Source of the DNA: Streptomyces cinerochromogenes
Lineage (GTDB): Bacteria > Actinomycetota > Actinomycetes > Streptomycetales > Streptomycetaceae
Direction of reading: 5' to 3'
DNA: 64,000 nucleotides
Assembly: GCF_014648635.1 (NCBI RefSeq)
Contig: NZ_BMRM01000013.1
Span: 190,738 to 254,737 of the forward strand
The notes under the pieces: model-generated
Databases searched by the model: none
What the model saw: the letters and a program-made list of their open reading frames with translations, nothing else
Told to the model about the DNA's origin: nothing
Shown: positions 53,154 to 60,481 of the stretch, in pieces
Layout of the letters: the number at the start of each line of letters is the position of its first letter
Numbering within the stretch: the stretch's first letter is position 1
Made by a program: the position numbers and the translations under genes

Positions 53154-54230
53154 ATGCCGATCCCCCATGCCAGTCCGCACCCCGGGCCCCCGGTGACCGA
53201 CCCGGGCGCGGACGGTTTCGTCCACCGGTGCGTCCTCACCGGCACCGAGGCCGAGCAGGCCCTCGACCTGGCGCACCAGTGCCTCCGGGAGTACGGCCGG
53301 GTCGACGATCCCCGCTTCCTCGCCGAGGCCGGCGTGCTGGCCCACACGCTGCCCCGGCGGGCCCGGCACATCCTGCTCGCCGCCTGCCGGGACAGCGGCC
53401 GGGCGGTCACGGTGATCTCCGGCAACCACGTCGACTCCGGGGCGCTGGGCCCGACCCCGGCCGGGTGGCAGGCGGCGGACACCCCGGCCAGCCTGCCGTA
53501 CGCGTTCCTGCTCATGCTCTTCGGCGCCCTGCTCGGGGACACGATCACCTGGCGGACCCAGCAGGCGGGACGGATGGTCGGTGACGTCGTCCCGACCGAG
53601 GGGATGGAGCACAGCCTGATCAGTGCCAGCAGCCACAGCGAACTCAGCTGGCACACGGAGGACGCCTTCTCCCCGTACCGGGCCGACTGGGTGGGGCTGT
53701 TGTGCCTGCGCAACGCCGATCTGACCCCCACGACCCTGGCCGTCCCCGATCTGGGCACGGCACCGGAGGGGGTGGTCGACGTGCTGCGCCGACGGCGCTT
53801 CTTCGTGGTCCCGGACAACGCGCACGCCGACGCGCCCGCCGGCGGCACGGACACCGGGGAGGTGACCGGCGCACTGACCGATGTGGCGCTGGCCCGGCGC
53901 AGCCCGCCGCCGATCCCCCTGGTCAGCGGCCCGCCCCAGGCACCGGTGGTGCGCGTCGACCGGGACTTCACCTCGGTGGCCCCCGGTGACGGCGAGGCGG
54001 CGCGGGCACTGGACTGGCTGATCGCCCACCTGGACGCGAACCTGCGCGAACTCCCGCTGGCGCCGGGCGACATCGCCTTCATCGACAACCGCACCGCCGT
54101 CCACGGGCGGCGGCCGTTCCATCCGCGCTACAACGGCACGGACCGCTGGCTCAAACGCGTCAACATCGTGCGTGACCTGCGCAGGACCCGTCCGGGGCGG
54201 GCCTCGGCCGCCTCCCGGACGATCGGCTGA
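53154..54230 (+). CDS. VioC-like L-arginine 3-hydroxylase (Fe(II)/alpha-ketoglutarate)
   Basis: 358 residues, the same length as VioC of viomycin synthesis, and alike throughout (LLMLFGALLGDT, ELSWHTEDAFSPYRADWVGL, DIAFIDNRTAVHGRRPF, RYNGTDRWLKRVNI). Iron ligands are H167-x-E169 and H317. The aspartate pair D269/D271 (VDRDF) aligns with the VioC residues that hold the guanidine group, supporting arginine as substrate. VioC hydroxylates arginine at C3; the product is the substrate of the VioD-like enzyme at 15922. The two partner genes are about 36 kb apart on opposite strands. ATG with GGAG upstream. Alternative: the free 3-hydroxyarginine itself may be incorporated. Confidence 0.92.
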   Translation: MPIPHASPHPGPPVTDPGADGFVHRCVLTGTEAEQALDLAHQCLREYGRVDDPRFLAEAGVLAHTLPRRARHILLAACRDSGRAVTVISGNHVDSGALGPTPAGWQAADTPASLPYAFLLMLFGALLGDTITWRTQQAGRMVGDVVPTEGMEHSLISASSHSELSWHTEDAFSPYRADWVGLLCLRNADLTPTTLAVPDLGTAPEGVVDVLRRRRFFVVPDNAHADAPAGGTDTGEVTGALTDVALARRSPPPIPLVSGPPQAPVVRVDRDFTSVAPGDGEAARALDWLIAHLDANLRELPLAPGDIAFIDNRTAVHGRRPFHPRYNGTDRWLKRVNIVRDLRRTRPGRASAASRTIG

Positions 54231-54300
54231 CCCCGGCGGCGCGGCCGCACCCCCGCCGGACCCCTCGGCACACGTGTGACAACGGACTTCGGAGGTCGCG

Positions 54301-55776
54301 GTGACAGCGGACATGACCCGCCGTACGGCACTCGCCCAGCGGCTGGCGGGCCTCTCGCCGGACCAGCGTGCCGAGTTGGAACGCCGGCTCGCCGAGCGGG
54401 CGCGGCCGCCGGCGCCGGGAGGCACCGCCCGCATCCCGCCGCGTGCCGCCGGCGCGGGCCCGCTGCCGCTGTCCTGGTCGCAGGAGCACATGTGGCACCG
54501 GCACCGGGCCGACCCCAGCGGCGCGGCCTACTTGGTGCCGCTGAGGGTACGGATCGAAGGCGACCTGCGGACCGAGGTGCTGCGGGCGGCGTTCGGGGAC
54601 CTCGTCGCGCGGCACGAGATCATGCGGACCACGTACGGCGAGCGGGACGGGGTCCCGTACCAGCTCGTCCACGACGATGCCGGCGACGGCGGCGTGGAGG
54701 TGGGGTTCGCCGATCTGCGGGGCGCGCAGGACACCGGGGCCGAGGTCGCCGCGCGCCTCGCCGCGGAGGCGGCCCGCCCGTACGACCTGGCCGAGGGGCC
54801 GCTGTTCCGGGCCGTCCTGCTGCGCACGGCGGACGAGGCGCACGTCCTGAGCCTGGTCCTGCACCACATCCTGACGGACGAGCAGTCCGCCGGCCTGCTC
54901 CTCGCCGAGTTCGTGGAGGCCTACGAGCGGCGCCTGAACGGCCGTCCGCCCGCCGCCGCCCCCCGCCTGCAGTACGCGGACTACGCCGTGTGGCAGCGGT
55001 CCGGGCCGGCCGGCGGCTCCGCGACGGCGGGCCTGCGCCGCTGCGTGGCCCGGCTGGCGGGCATGCCCGGCGAGATCCGTCTGCCGGCCGACCGGCCCCG
55101 GCCGCCGCGGCCGACCGGCCGGGGCGGTGCCGTCGGCGCGACCGTCGGCCCGGAGCCGTGGCGCCGCCTGCGGGAACTCGCCCGCGAGGCGCAGGCCACG
55201 GAGGTGATGGTCCTGCTGGCCGTCTTCCTGGTGCTCCTGCGGCAGGAGTCCGGGCAGGACGACATCACCGTCACGCTTCCGGAGGCCGGCCGTGTCCATC
55301 CCGACCTGGAGGACGTGCTCGGCTGCTTCTTCAACACCGTCGCCGTGCGCTGCGACCTGTCGGGCACACCCGGTTTCCGTACCCTGCTCGGGCGGGTCCG
55401 CGCCGGGTGCCTGGAGGCGTACGACGACCGGGACGTGCCCTTCTCCGAGGTGGTGGACGCGGTCACCGGGGGCCGGGCGGAGAGCCGGCACCCGCTCCTG
55501 CAGACGATGCTGATCTTCGAGCGGGAGGGCGCGGGACGTCCCGTCGAGTTCGCCGGGCTGCGGATGACGCCCCTGCGGGCGCCCACGGCCCACCGCGGCG
55601 CGCGGGCCAAACGGGACCTCACCCTGGTCGCCGTCGACCAGGGGGACACGGCACGCGTCGACCTCGTCTACGACGCGGACCTGTTCGACCGGGCGACCGC
55701 CGAGGCCCTCCTCGGCCGCTACCTGACCCTGCTGTCGTCCCTGCCCGCCGACCCGGACGGCCGCCTCGGCGCCTAG
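54301..55776 (+). CDS. stand-alone NRPS condensation domain with altered HHxxxDG motif
   Basis: 491 residues. An N-terminal helix (RLAGLSPDQRAELERRLAER) resembles the short docking helices in front of condensation domains; then a full C domain from about 55 (LPLSWSQEHMWHRHRADPSG, RHEIMRTTYGERDG). The catalytic motif reads HHILTDEQS, so the two histidines and the aspartate are kept but the glycine is Glu. DITVTLPEAGRVHPDLEDVL, CFFNTVAVRCDLSG and YDDRDVPFSEVVDAV are also present. GTG start after GGAGG. No A or T domain attached, so it must work with partners in trans, as VioM does in viomycin synthesis, or be a release or editing domain. Confidence 0.88.
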   Translation: MTADMTRRTALAQRLAGLSPDQRAELERRLAERARPPAPGGTARIPPRAAGAGPLPLSWSQEHMWHRHRADPSGAAYLVPLRVRIEGDLRTEVLRAAFGDLVARHEIMRTTYGERDGVPYQLVHDDAGDGGVEVGFADLRGAQDTGAEVAARLAAEAARPYDLAEGPLFRAVLLRTADEAHVLSLVLHHILTDEQSAGLLLAEFVEAYERRLNGRPPAAAPRLQYADYAVWQRSGPAGGSATAGLRRCVARLAGMPGEIRLPADRPRPPRPTGRGGAVGATVGPEPWRRLRELAREAQATEVMVLLAVFLVLLRQESGQDDITVTLPEAGRVHPDLEDVLGCFFNTVAVRCDLSGTPGFRTLLGRVRAGCLEAYDDRDVPFSEVVDAVTGGRAESRHPLLQTMLIFEREGAGRPVEFAGLRMTPLRAPTAHRGARAKRDLTLVAVDQGDTARVDLVYDADLFDRATAEALLGRYLTLLSSLPADPDGRLGA

Positions 55777-55823
55777 CGGGGTTCGGGCCGTGGCACGTAC
55801 GTCCTCACCGGTCTCGTACGTCC

Positions 55824-58301
55824 TCACCGGTCCGGGCGGGCGAGGGCGAGCCGGTCGACCTTGCCGTTGGCGTTCAGCGGCAGCCGCTCCAGCCAGGTGA
55901 CGTCGGCGGGCACCATGGCCGAGGGAAGCGTCCGGGCGAGGAAGGCGCGCAGCTCGGGCCGTGCCTCCCCCGCGGCCACCGCGAAGGCCCGCAGCATGGG
56001 CAGGTCGGGCACCGTGCGGTCGGCCACGACCACGGCCGAGGCCACCGCGGGGTGTTCGGCCAGCGCCGTCTCGATCTCGCCGAGTTCGATGCGCACCCCC
56101 TGGATCTTCACCTGGAAGTCCTTGCGGCCCAGGATCTCCAGCTCCCCGTCGGGGAGGTAGCGGGCGATGTCCCCGGAGGCGTAGACGCGTTCGCCGAGGC
56201 CGGGCACCGGGCGGAAGCACGCGGCGGTCCGTTCCCCGTCCCGCCAGTAGCCCTGGGCCAGCCCCACCTCCGAGGCGATGTGGATCTCTCCCGGGACCCA
56301 GACGGGGCACGGCTGGAGCCGTTCGTCCAGGACGTGGTAGCGCTGGTTGGCCATGGGCCGGCCGAGCGGGATGCCCGTGGCGGCGGGCCCGGCCGGGCCG
56401 ACGGCGTGGATCACCGACAGCACACAGCTCTCGGCGGGGCCACCCGCGTTGAAGACCCTCACGCGCGGGTTCAGGGCGCGCAACCGGCCGGGGAGCGCGA
56501 CGGGCAGCATGTCCCCGGCCTGGATCACCGTGCGCAGCCGGGCGATCCGCTGCCGCTCGCCGCCGCTTTCCAGGTGCGCGGCCAGCATCTCCAGCAGCGC
56601 GGCCACGGCCAGGACGAACGTCACACCCGCGGCGTCCATGAGCCGGGCCCAGTGGCCGGGGTCCGGGTACGGCGACGGATCCGGGACCACCACCGCCCCG
56701 CCGGCCGCGGTCACGCCGAACGTGTCGTACACCGACAGGTCGAACCAGATGCCCGACAGGGCCAGGCACCGGTCACCGGGCCCCATGCCCACGCGCCGGT
56801 TGACGTCGTGGAGGGCGTTGAGCGCACCCCGGTGGTCGACCATGACTCCCTTGGGGGTGCCGGTCGAACCGGAGGTGAAGATGACGTAGGCGAGGTCGGT
56901 CTGCCGCTGCACCGGCTCCAGCGGGCCGTCGTCGACCGCGTCGAAGTCGGTGTCGACGCACAGCCGTCGGACGCCGTCCGGCCAGGTGACCCGCGCGTCG
57001 GTCCGGCTCTCGGTCAGCACCAGCCCGGCCCGTGCCCGGTCGAGCAGCCGGCGCAGCCGCTCCGCCGGCACGGCCGGGTCGACCGGCACGTAGGCGGCGC
57101 CGGAGGCGAGGACGCCGTGCAGGGCGACGACCTGTTCCCAGCCCTTGTCCATGACGACGGCCACCAGCCGGCCGGGCCGGGCGCCCAGTTCCCGCAGGCG
57201 GCGCCCCACCTGGTTCATCCGGCGGTGCAACTCGCCGTAGTCGAGGGTGCGGTGTGCGGTGATCACGGCGGGGGCGTGCGGGCGCAGCCGGGCCTGCTCG
57301 ATGACGGGGGTGTGCAGCAGACCGCCGGGCAGCGGGGTCTGTGTGGCGTTGACCCGTGCCCGCAGGGCGAGTTGCTCCTCCGGTACGAGCCGCAGGTGCT
57401 CCGACGTCCAGTCCGGGCCGTTCCCGCCCAGCCGTTCCAGCAGCAGCCGGAAGGCGTCCGCCATCGCCTCGGTCGTGCCCGGGGGGCAGCGGTCGGCCGG
57501 CCACTGCCACACCGCCGCGACGGCACCGCGTTCGTCCCGGGTGACGTCCACGCCGAGCAGGCCCTGGGGCCGCGGGGAGAGTTCCACGGCCGGCGGGCCG
57601 GAGCCCGCGGGCGGTGCACGGTGCAGGGCCGTGGTGAGAACGACGGGGGACGACGGGTCGGGTGCGCTCGCCCGGGGCCGCCGGGCCCGCTCGGCGAACG
57701 TAGCGCCGTCGGCGTCCCTCTCCCACTGCGCGGACCTGATGCCACGGGTGCCGACGCAGACGTGGGTGAAGCCGAAGCGGTGCGTGGTGCTCCAGGTGCG
57801 GAGCACCTCGGCGAAGGCGGCCACGACCGCGTCGCCGGCCGTGACGCCGTACGACCGTGCGGCCTCGGCCAGCCCCTCCCACACGCCCGGGGCGGTCGAG
57901 CGGTACGCACGGCACCAGGTGGGCGGCGCGGCCGGGTTCCGGGCCGGGGCGACGGGGAGCGCGGGCGGCGGGGCGGGATCACCCGTGCACCGGACGCGCG
58001 ACCGGTCGGGTTCGGCTCCCCGGCCCGCGCCGTCACCGCCCGCGGTGGGCGGTACCGGGTCGGGCAGCAGTACGTGCGCGAGGTTCCGCCGGCCGGCCAC
58101 GGCCGGGTCGACGGCGGGGCGGAGGCGGGTGCGACCGCCCGGCAGCGGGGTGAGAAGCACGTCCCAGGGCCGGGCGGCGCCGTCGGTCCCGGGCGGGCCA
58201 CCGAGCACGCGCCGGCGTGGCACGATCACGCCCCGAGCGCGCCGGAACGCCGCGGTGTCGAACGCGTCGGACTCCCACTCCACGTAGGGGCGGTCTGGCA
58301 T
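55824..58301 (-). CDS. stand-alone adenylation protein with truncated cyclisation-type domain (Cy*-A), no T
   Basis: 825 residues. Residues about 1-320 match only the C-terminal lobe of a heterocyclisation-type condensation domain (FAEVLRTWSTTHRFG, DPSSPVVLTTALHR, NATQTPLPGGLLH); the catalytic N-terminal lobe is missing, so it should be inactive. Residues about 325-825 are an A domain (YVIFTSGSTGTPKGVMVDHR, IWFDLSVYDTFG, NAGGPAESCV, GRKDFQVKIQGVRIELGE, NANGKVDRLAL). Code by eye D-L-Y-L-I-A-A-V-L, unassigned and rather hydrophobic. It ends right after A10 with no carrier. On the opposite strand to its neighbours, flanked by two free C domains and one free T domain, so a dispersed module is likely. 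ATG with AGAGG upstream. Confidence 0.87.
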   Translation of the reverse strand: MPDRPYVEWESDAFDTAAFRRARGVIVPRRRVLGGPPGTDGAARPWDVLLTPLPGGRTRLRPAVDPAVAGRRNLAHVLLPDPVPPTAGGDGAGRGAEPDRSRVRCTGDPAPPPALPVAPARNPAAPPTWCRAYRSTAPGVWEGLAEAARSYGVTAGDAVVAAFAEVLRTWSTTHRFGFTHVCVGTRGIRSAQWERDADGATFAERARRPRASAPDPSSPVVLTTALHRAPPAGSGPPAVELSPRPQGLLGVDVTRDERGAVAAVWQWPADRCPPGTTEAMADAFRLLLERLGGNGPDWTSEHLRLVPEEQLALRARVNATQTPLPGGLLHTPVIEQARLRPHAPAVITAHRTLDYGELHRRMNQVGRRLRELGARPGRLVAVVMDKGWEQVVALHGVLASGAAYVPVDPAVPAERLRRLLDRARAGLVLTESRTDARVTWPDGVRRLCVDTDFDAVDDGPLEPVQRQTDLAYVIFTSGSTGTPKGVMVDHRGALNALHDVNRRVGMGPGDRCLALSGIWFDLSVYDTFGVTAAGGAVVVPDPSPYPDPGHWARLMDAAGVTFVLAVAALLEMLAAHLESGGERQRIARLRTVIQAGDMLPVALPGRLRALNPRVRVFNAGGPAESCVLSVIHAVGPAGPAATGIPLGRPMANQRYHVLDERLQPCPVWVPGEIHIASEVGLAQGYWRDGERTAACFRPVPGLGERVYASGDIARYLPDGELEILGRKDFQVKIQGVRIELGEIETALAEHPAVASAVVVADRTVPDLPMLRAFAVAAGEARPELRAFLARTLPSAMVPADVTWLERLPLNANGKVDRLALARPDR

Positions 58302-58392
58302 GCGGGCCTCTGCTCGGTCGAGGGGGCGGCACGGAGGGCCGGCGGACACGGCCCGGTCACCGCCATGATCCGGCCGGACACCGGGGGCGACG

Positions 58393-58410
58393 AGTCGGGA
58401 GAACACCGAT
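58393..58410 (-). promoter_or_regulatory. putative cluster regulatory element D (before Cy*-A gene)
   Basis: Plus-strand AGTCGGGAGAACACCGAT, i.e. TCTCCCGACT pointing leftward to the A-domain gene, ending 92 bp before its start. Shares AGTC-R-GGAGAAC with element C; the second half of the dyad is degenerate. Confidence 0.5.
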
Positions 58411-58422
58411 CGCCGTACCGCT

Positions 58423-58443
58423 GTCAGGGAGGTTCCCGACTGG
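58423..58443 (+). promoter_or_regulatory. putative cluster regulatory element E (before free C-T genes)
   Basis: GTCAGGGAGGTTCCCGACTG plus G, with GGGA-GGT-TCCC core and GTC...GAC ends, about 80 bp upstream of the free condensation-domain gene and oriented toward it. Best palindrome of the five. Confidence 0.65.
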
Positions 58444-58522
58444 GCGAGTGCCGACGGCTGATCACAATGGGGACGAGCCGTTGTGTTCCAGTGCCCCAGT
58501 GCCCCCAGCGCAGAGGAACCGG

Positions 58523-59890
58523 ATGCCCCGAGATCTGTACGTCCTGCCTGCCTCGCCCGGCCAGGAGTGGATGTGGCTGATCCATCACATGCTCCGGGAC
58601 GCCTCGCCGTACGTCATCGCCGGCATGGTGCGCGTCCGGGGGCGCCTCGACCCCGGCGCTCTCCGGCGGTCCCTGGACCTGCTGGTCGAGCGGCACGAAG
58701 CGCTGCGGACGGTGTTCCGCATGGACGCTTCGGGCGAGTTGAGCCAGGTGATCCGGGAGGCGGAGCCGGTCGACCTCGTCGGGTACGACCTCGGCGGCGG
58801 CACCGGTCCGGCGGGCGACCGGATCCGGGCGGACTTCCAGCGGTTCGCCGGCCGCCCGTTCGACCTGGCCCAGGGGCCGCTGCTGCGGGCGTGTCTCGCC
58901 CGGGTCGGGCCGGAGGACCACGTGCTCGGTCTGGCCGTCCACCACATCGTCGGCGACGGCTGGTCGATGCGCCTGATGACGTCGGAACTGACCGAGCTGT
59001 ACCTCCGGCTGGCCGCCGGCGGCGTCCCCGATCTGCCCGAACCGCCGCTGCAGTACGCGGACTTCGCCGTCTGGCACCGGGAGTGGCTGACGTCCGAGCC
59101 GGCCCGGGAGCATCTCGCGTACTGGTCCCGGAAGCTGGACGGCGCGACCCCGCTGCGGCTGCCGCCCGACCCCGTCCCGGAGCCCGTCCCGCCCGGTGTC
59201 CGTCCCGCGCCGTCGGCCGCCGTGCGGATCGGCCCTGCCACCACCGTCGCGCTGACCGAGACGGCCCGCCGGCACGGCGCCAGCCTGTTCATGCTGCTGC
59301 TCACCGCGTACGCCGCGACCCTGGCCCGCTTCACCGGTCAGCGGGACTTCGTCCTGACGGTTCCGGTGGCCGGGCGTTCCCGCGAGGAACTCACCCGGAC
59401 CGTCGGCTTCTTCGTGAACACGCTGCCGATCCGCGTGGACGCGTCCGGCGATCCCACGCTGCTCGAACTGCTCCGCCGTGTCCGCCTGACCTGCCTGGAG
59501 GCGTACGACCACCAGGACCTGCCCTACGAGCGGATGGTGCGCGGCGCGGTCTGGCGGCGCGACCGGCACCACACCCGTCTCGGGCCCGCCATGTTCGCCC
59601 TGCGCGTCCCGCTGCTCGCCCCGCGGCGGCTCCCGGGCGGCGCCACGGTGGAGGTGCTCGAACCGCCGCCGACGGCAGGGGAGATGGACCTGCTGACCGA
59701 GGTCACCGAGACACCCGGTCAGGGTCTGCACGGCTACCTCGCCGGACAGGCCGGCCTCTTCCGCCCGGACACCCTGAACCTCCTCGCCGGGTCCTTCACC
59801 GACGTCCTGACCATCGCCGCCACCGGCGGTGCGGTACCGCTGGCCGAACTGCCCGTGACCGTACGGGCGGTGCAGCGGCAGAGCGGGTGA
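58523..59890 (+). CDS. stand-alone NRPS condensation domain
   Basis: 455 residues covering one complete C domain: QEWMWLIHHMLRDASPY near the N-terminus, VERHEALRTVFRMD, catalytic HHIVGDGWSMR (intact HHxxxDG), RDFVLTVPVAGRSREEL, GFFVNTLPIRVDASGD, YDHQDLPYERMVRG. ATG with AGAGGAA upstream. Followed after 46 bp by a free T domain, so the pair behaves as a split T-C or C-T unit. Possible roles: adding the residue activated by the lone A protein, or releasing the finished chain with an amine or hydroxyl nucleophile. Confidence 0.9.
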   Translation: MPRDLYVLPASPGQEWMWLIHHMLRDASPYVIAGMVRVRGRLDPGALRRSLDLLVERHEALRTVFRMDASGELSQVIREAEPVDLVGYDLGGGTGPAGDRIRADFQRFAGRPFDLAQGPLLRACLARVGPEDHVLGLAVHHIVGDGWSMRLMTSELTELYLRLAAGGVPDLPEPPLQYADFAVWHREWLTSEPAREHLAYWSRKLDGATPLRLPPDPVPEPVPPGVRPAPSAAVRIGPATTVALTETARRHGASLFMLLLTAYAATLARFTGQRDFVLTVPVAGRSREELTRTVGFFVNTLPIRVDASGDPTLLELLRRVRLTCLEAYDHQDLPYERMVRGAVWRRDRHHTRLGPAMFALRVPLLAPRRLPGGATVEVLEPPPTAGEMDLLTEVTETPGQGLHGYLAGQAGLFRPDTLNLLAGSFTDVLTIAATGGAVPLAELPVTVRAVQRQSG

Positions 59891-59936
59891 CGGCGATGCC
59901 GGCGCCCACCCACGCGGCCTTCCGAGGAGGCACAGC

Positions 59937-60230
59937 ATGACGGCCGAGACCGACACCCCCGAGACGGGCCCCGCGCCCAGGGCGCCGAGGGGCCCCGAGG
60001 AAGAGAGGATCGCCGGGATCTGGTCCGCCTTCCTCAGAGCCCCGGACCCCCCGGCCAACGTCAGCTTCTTCACCCTGGGCGGCTACTCGCTGGGCCTCAT
60101 GCGCCTCGGCCTGCGCCTGCAGCAGGAGTTCGGGATCGTGATCCCCGTACCCGACCTGTTCGAGAGCACCACGATCGAATCCCAGGCCGTCCTGGTGAGA
60201 GAGATCCTGGACCGGAGCCCCGGCGCGTGA
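59937..60230 (+). CDS. stand-alone peptidyl carrier protein (T domain)
   Basis: 97 residues with phosphopantetheine attachment motif SFFTLGGYSLGLMRL (Ser in GGYS) and helix ERIAGIWSAFL in front. A disordered Pro-rich N-terminus of about 20 residues. Strong GAGGAGG ribosome site. It probably carries the residue activated by the carrier-less A protein at 55824-58301. Last gene before a strong hairpin terminator. Confidence 0.92.
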   Translation: MTAETDTPETGPAPRAPRGPEEERIAGIWSAFLRAPDPPANVSFFTLGGYSLGLMRLGLRLQQEFGIVIPVPDLFESTTIESQAVLVREILDRSPGA

Positions 60231-60419
60231 CCCCGGCGGCCCGCGGGGAGACCGGGGGCGACGCCGGGGATCGTCTCATTCGCCAACTCGCGTGTCTGTC
60301 AAGGGCGATCACGAGCGGGCCCGGGACACCACCGGGCTCCACGCGCCCGCGACGCGCACCCTGTCACGCTCTGCGTCGTCGCACGTCCGCTCTGTAATGT
60401 CCGGAGCGTGTCCTGTGGT

Positions 60420-60452
60420 GACGGGCGGCCACGCCCGGCGTGGCCGCCCGTC
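60420..60452. terminator. strong bidirectional hairpin terminator
   Basis: Perfect 15-bp inverted repeat GACGGGCGGCCACGC (60420-60434) and GCGTGGCCGCCCGTC (60438-60452) with loop CCG, between the convergent carrier and FUSC genes. Ends the plus-strand NRPS operon. Confidence 0.93.
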
Positions 60453-60481
60453 CGTGGGCGCGGAAGCCGGCGGGGGCGTCG

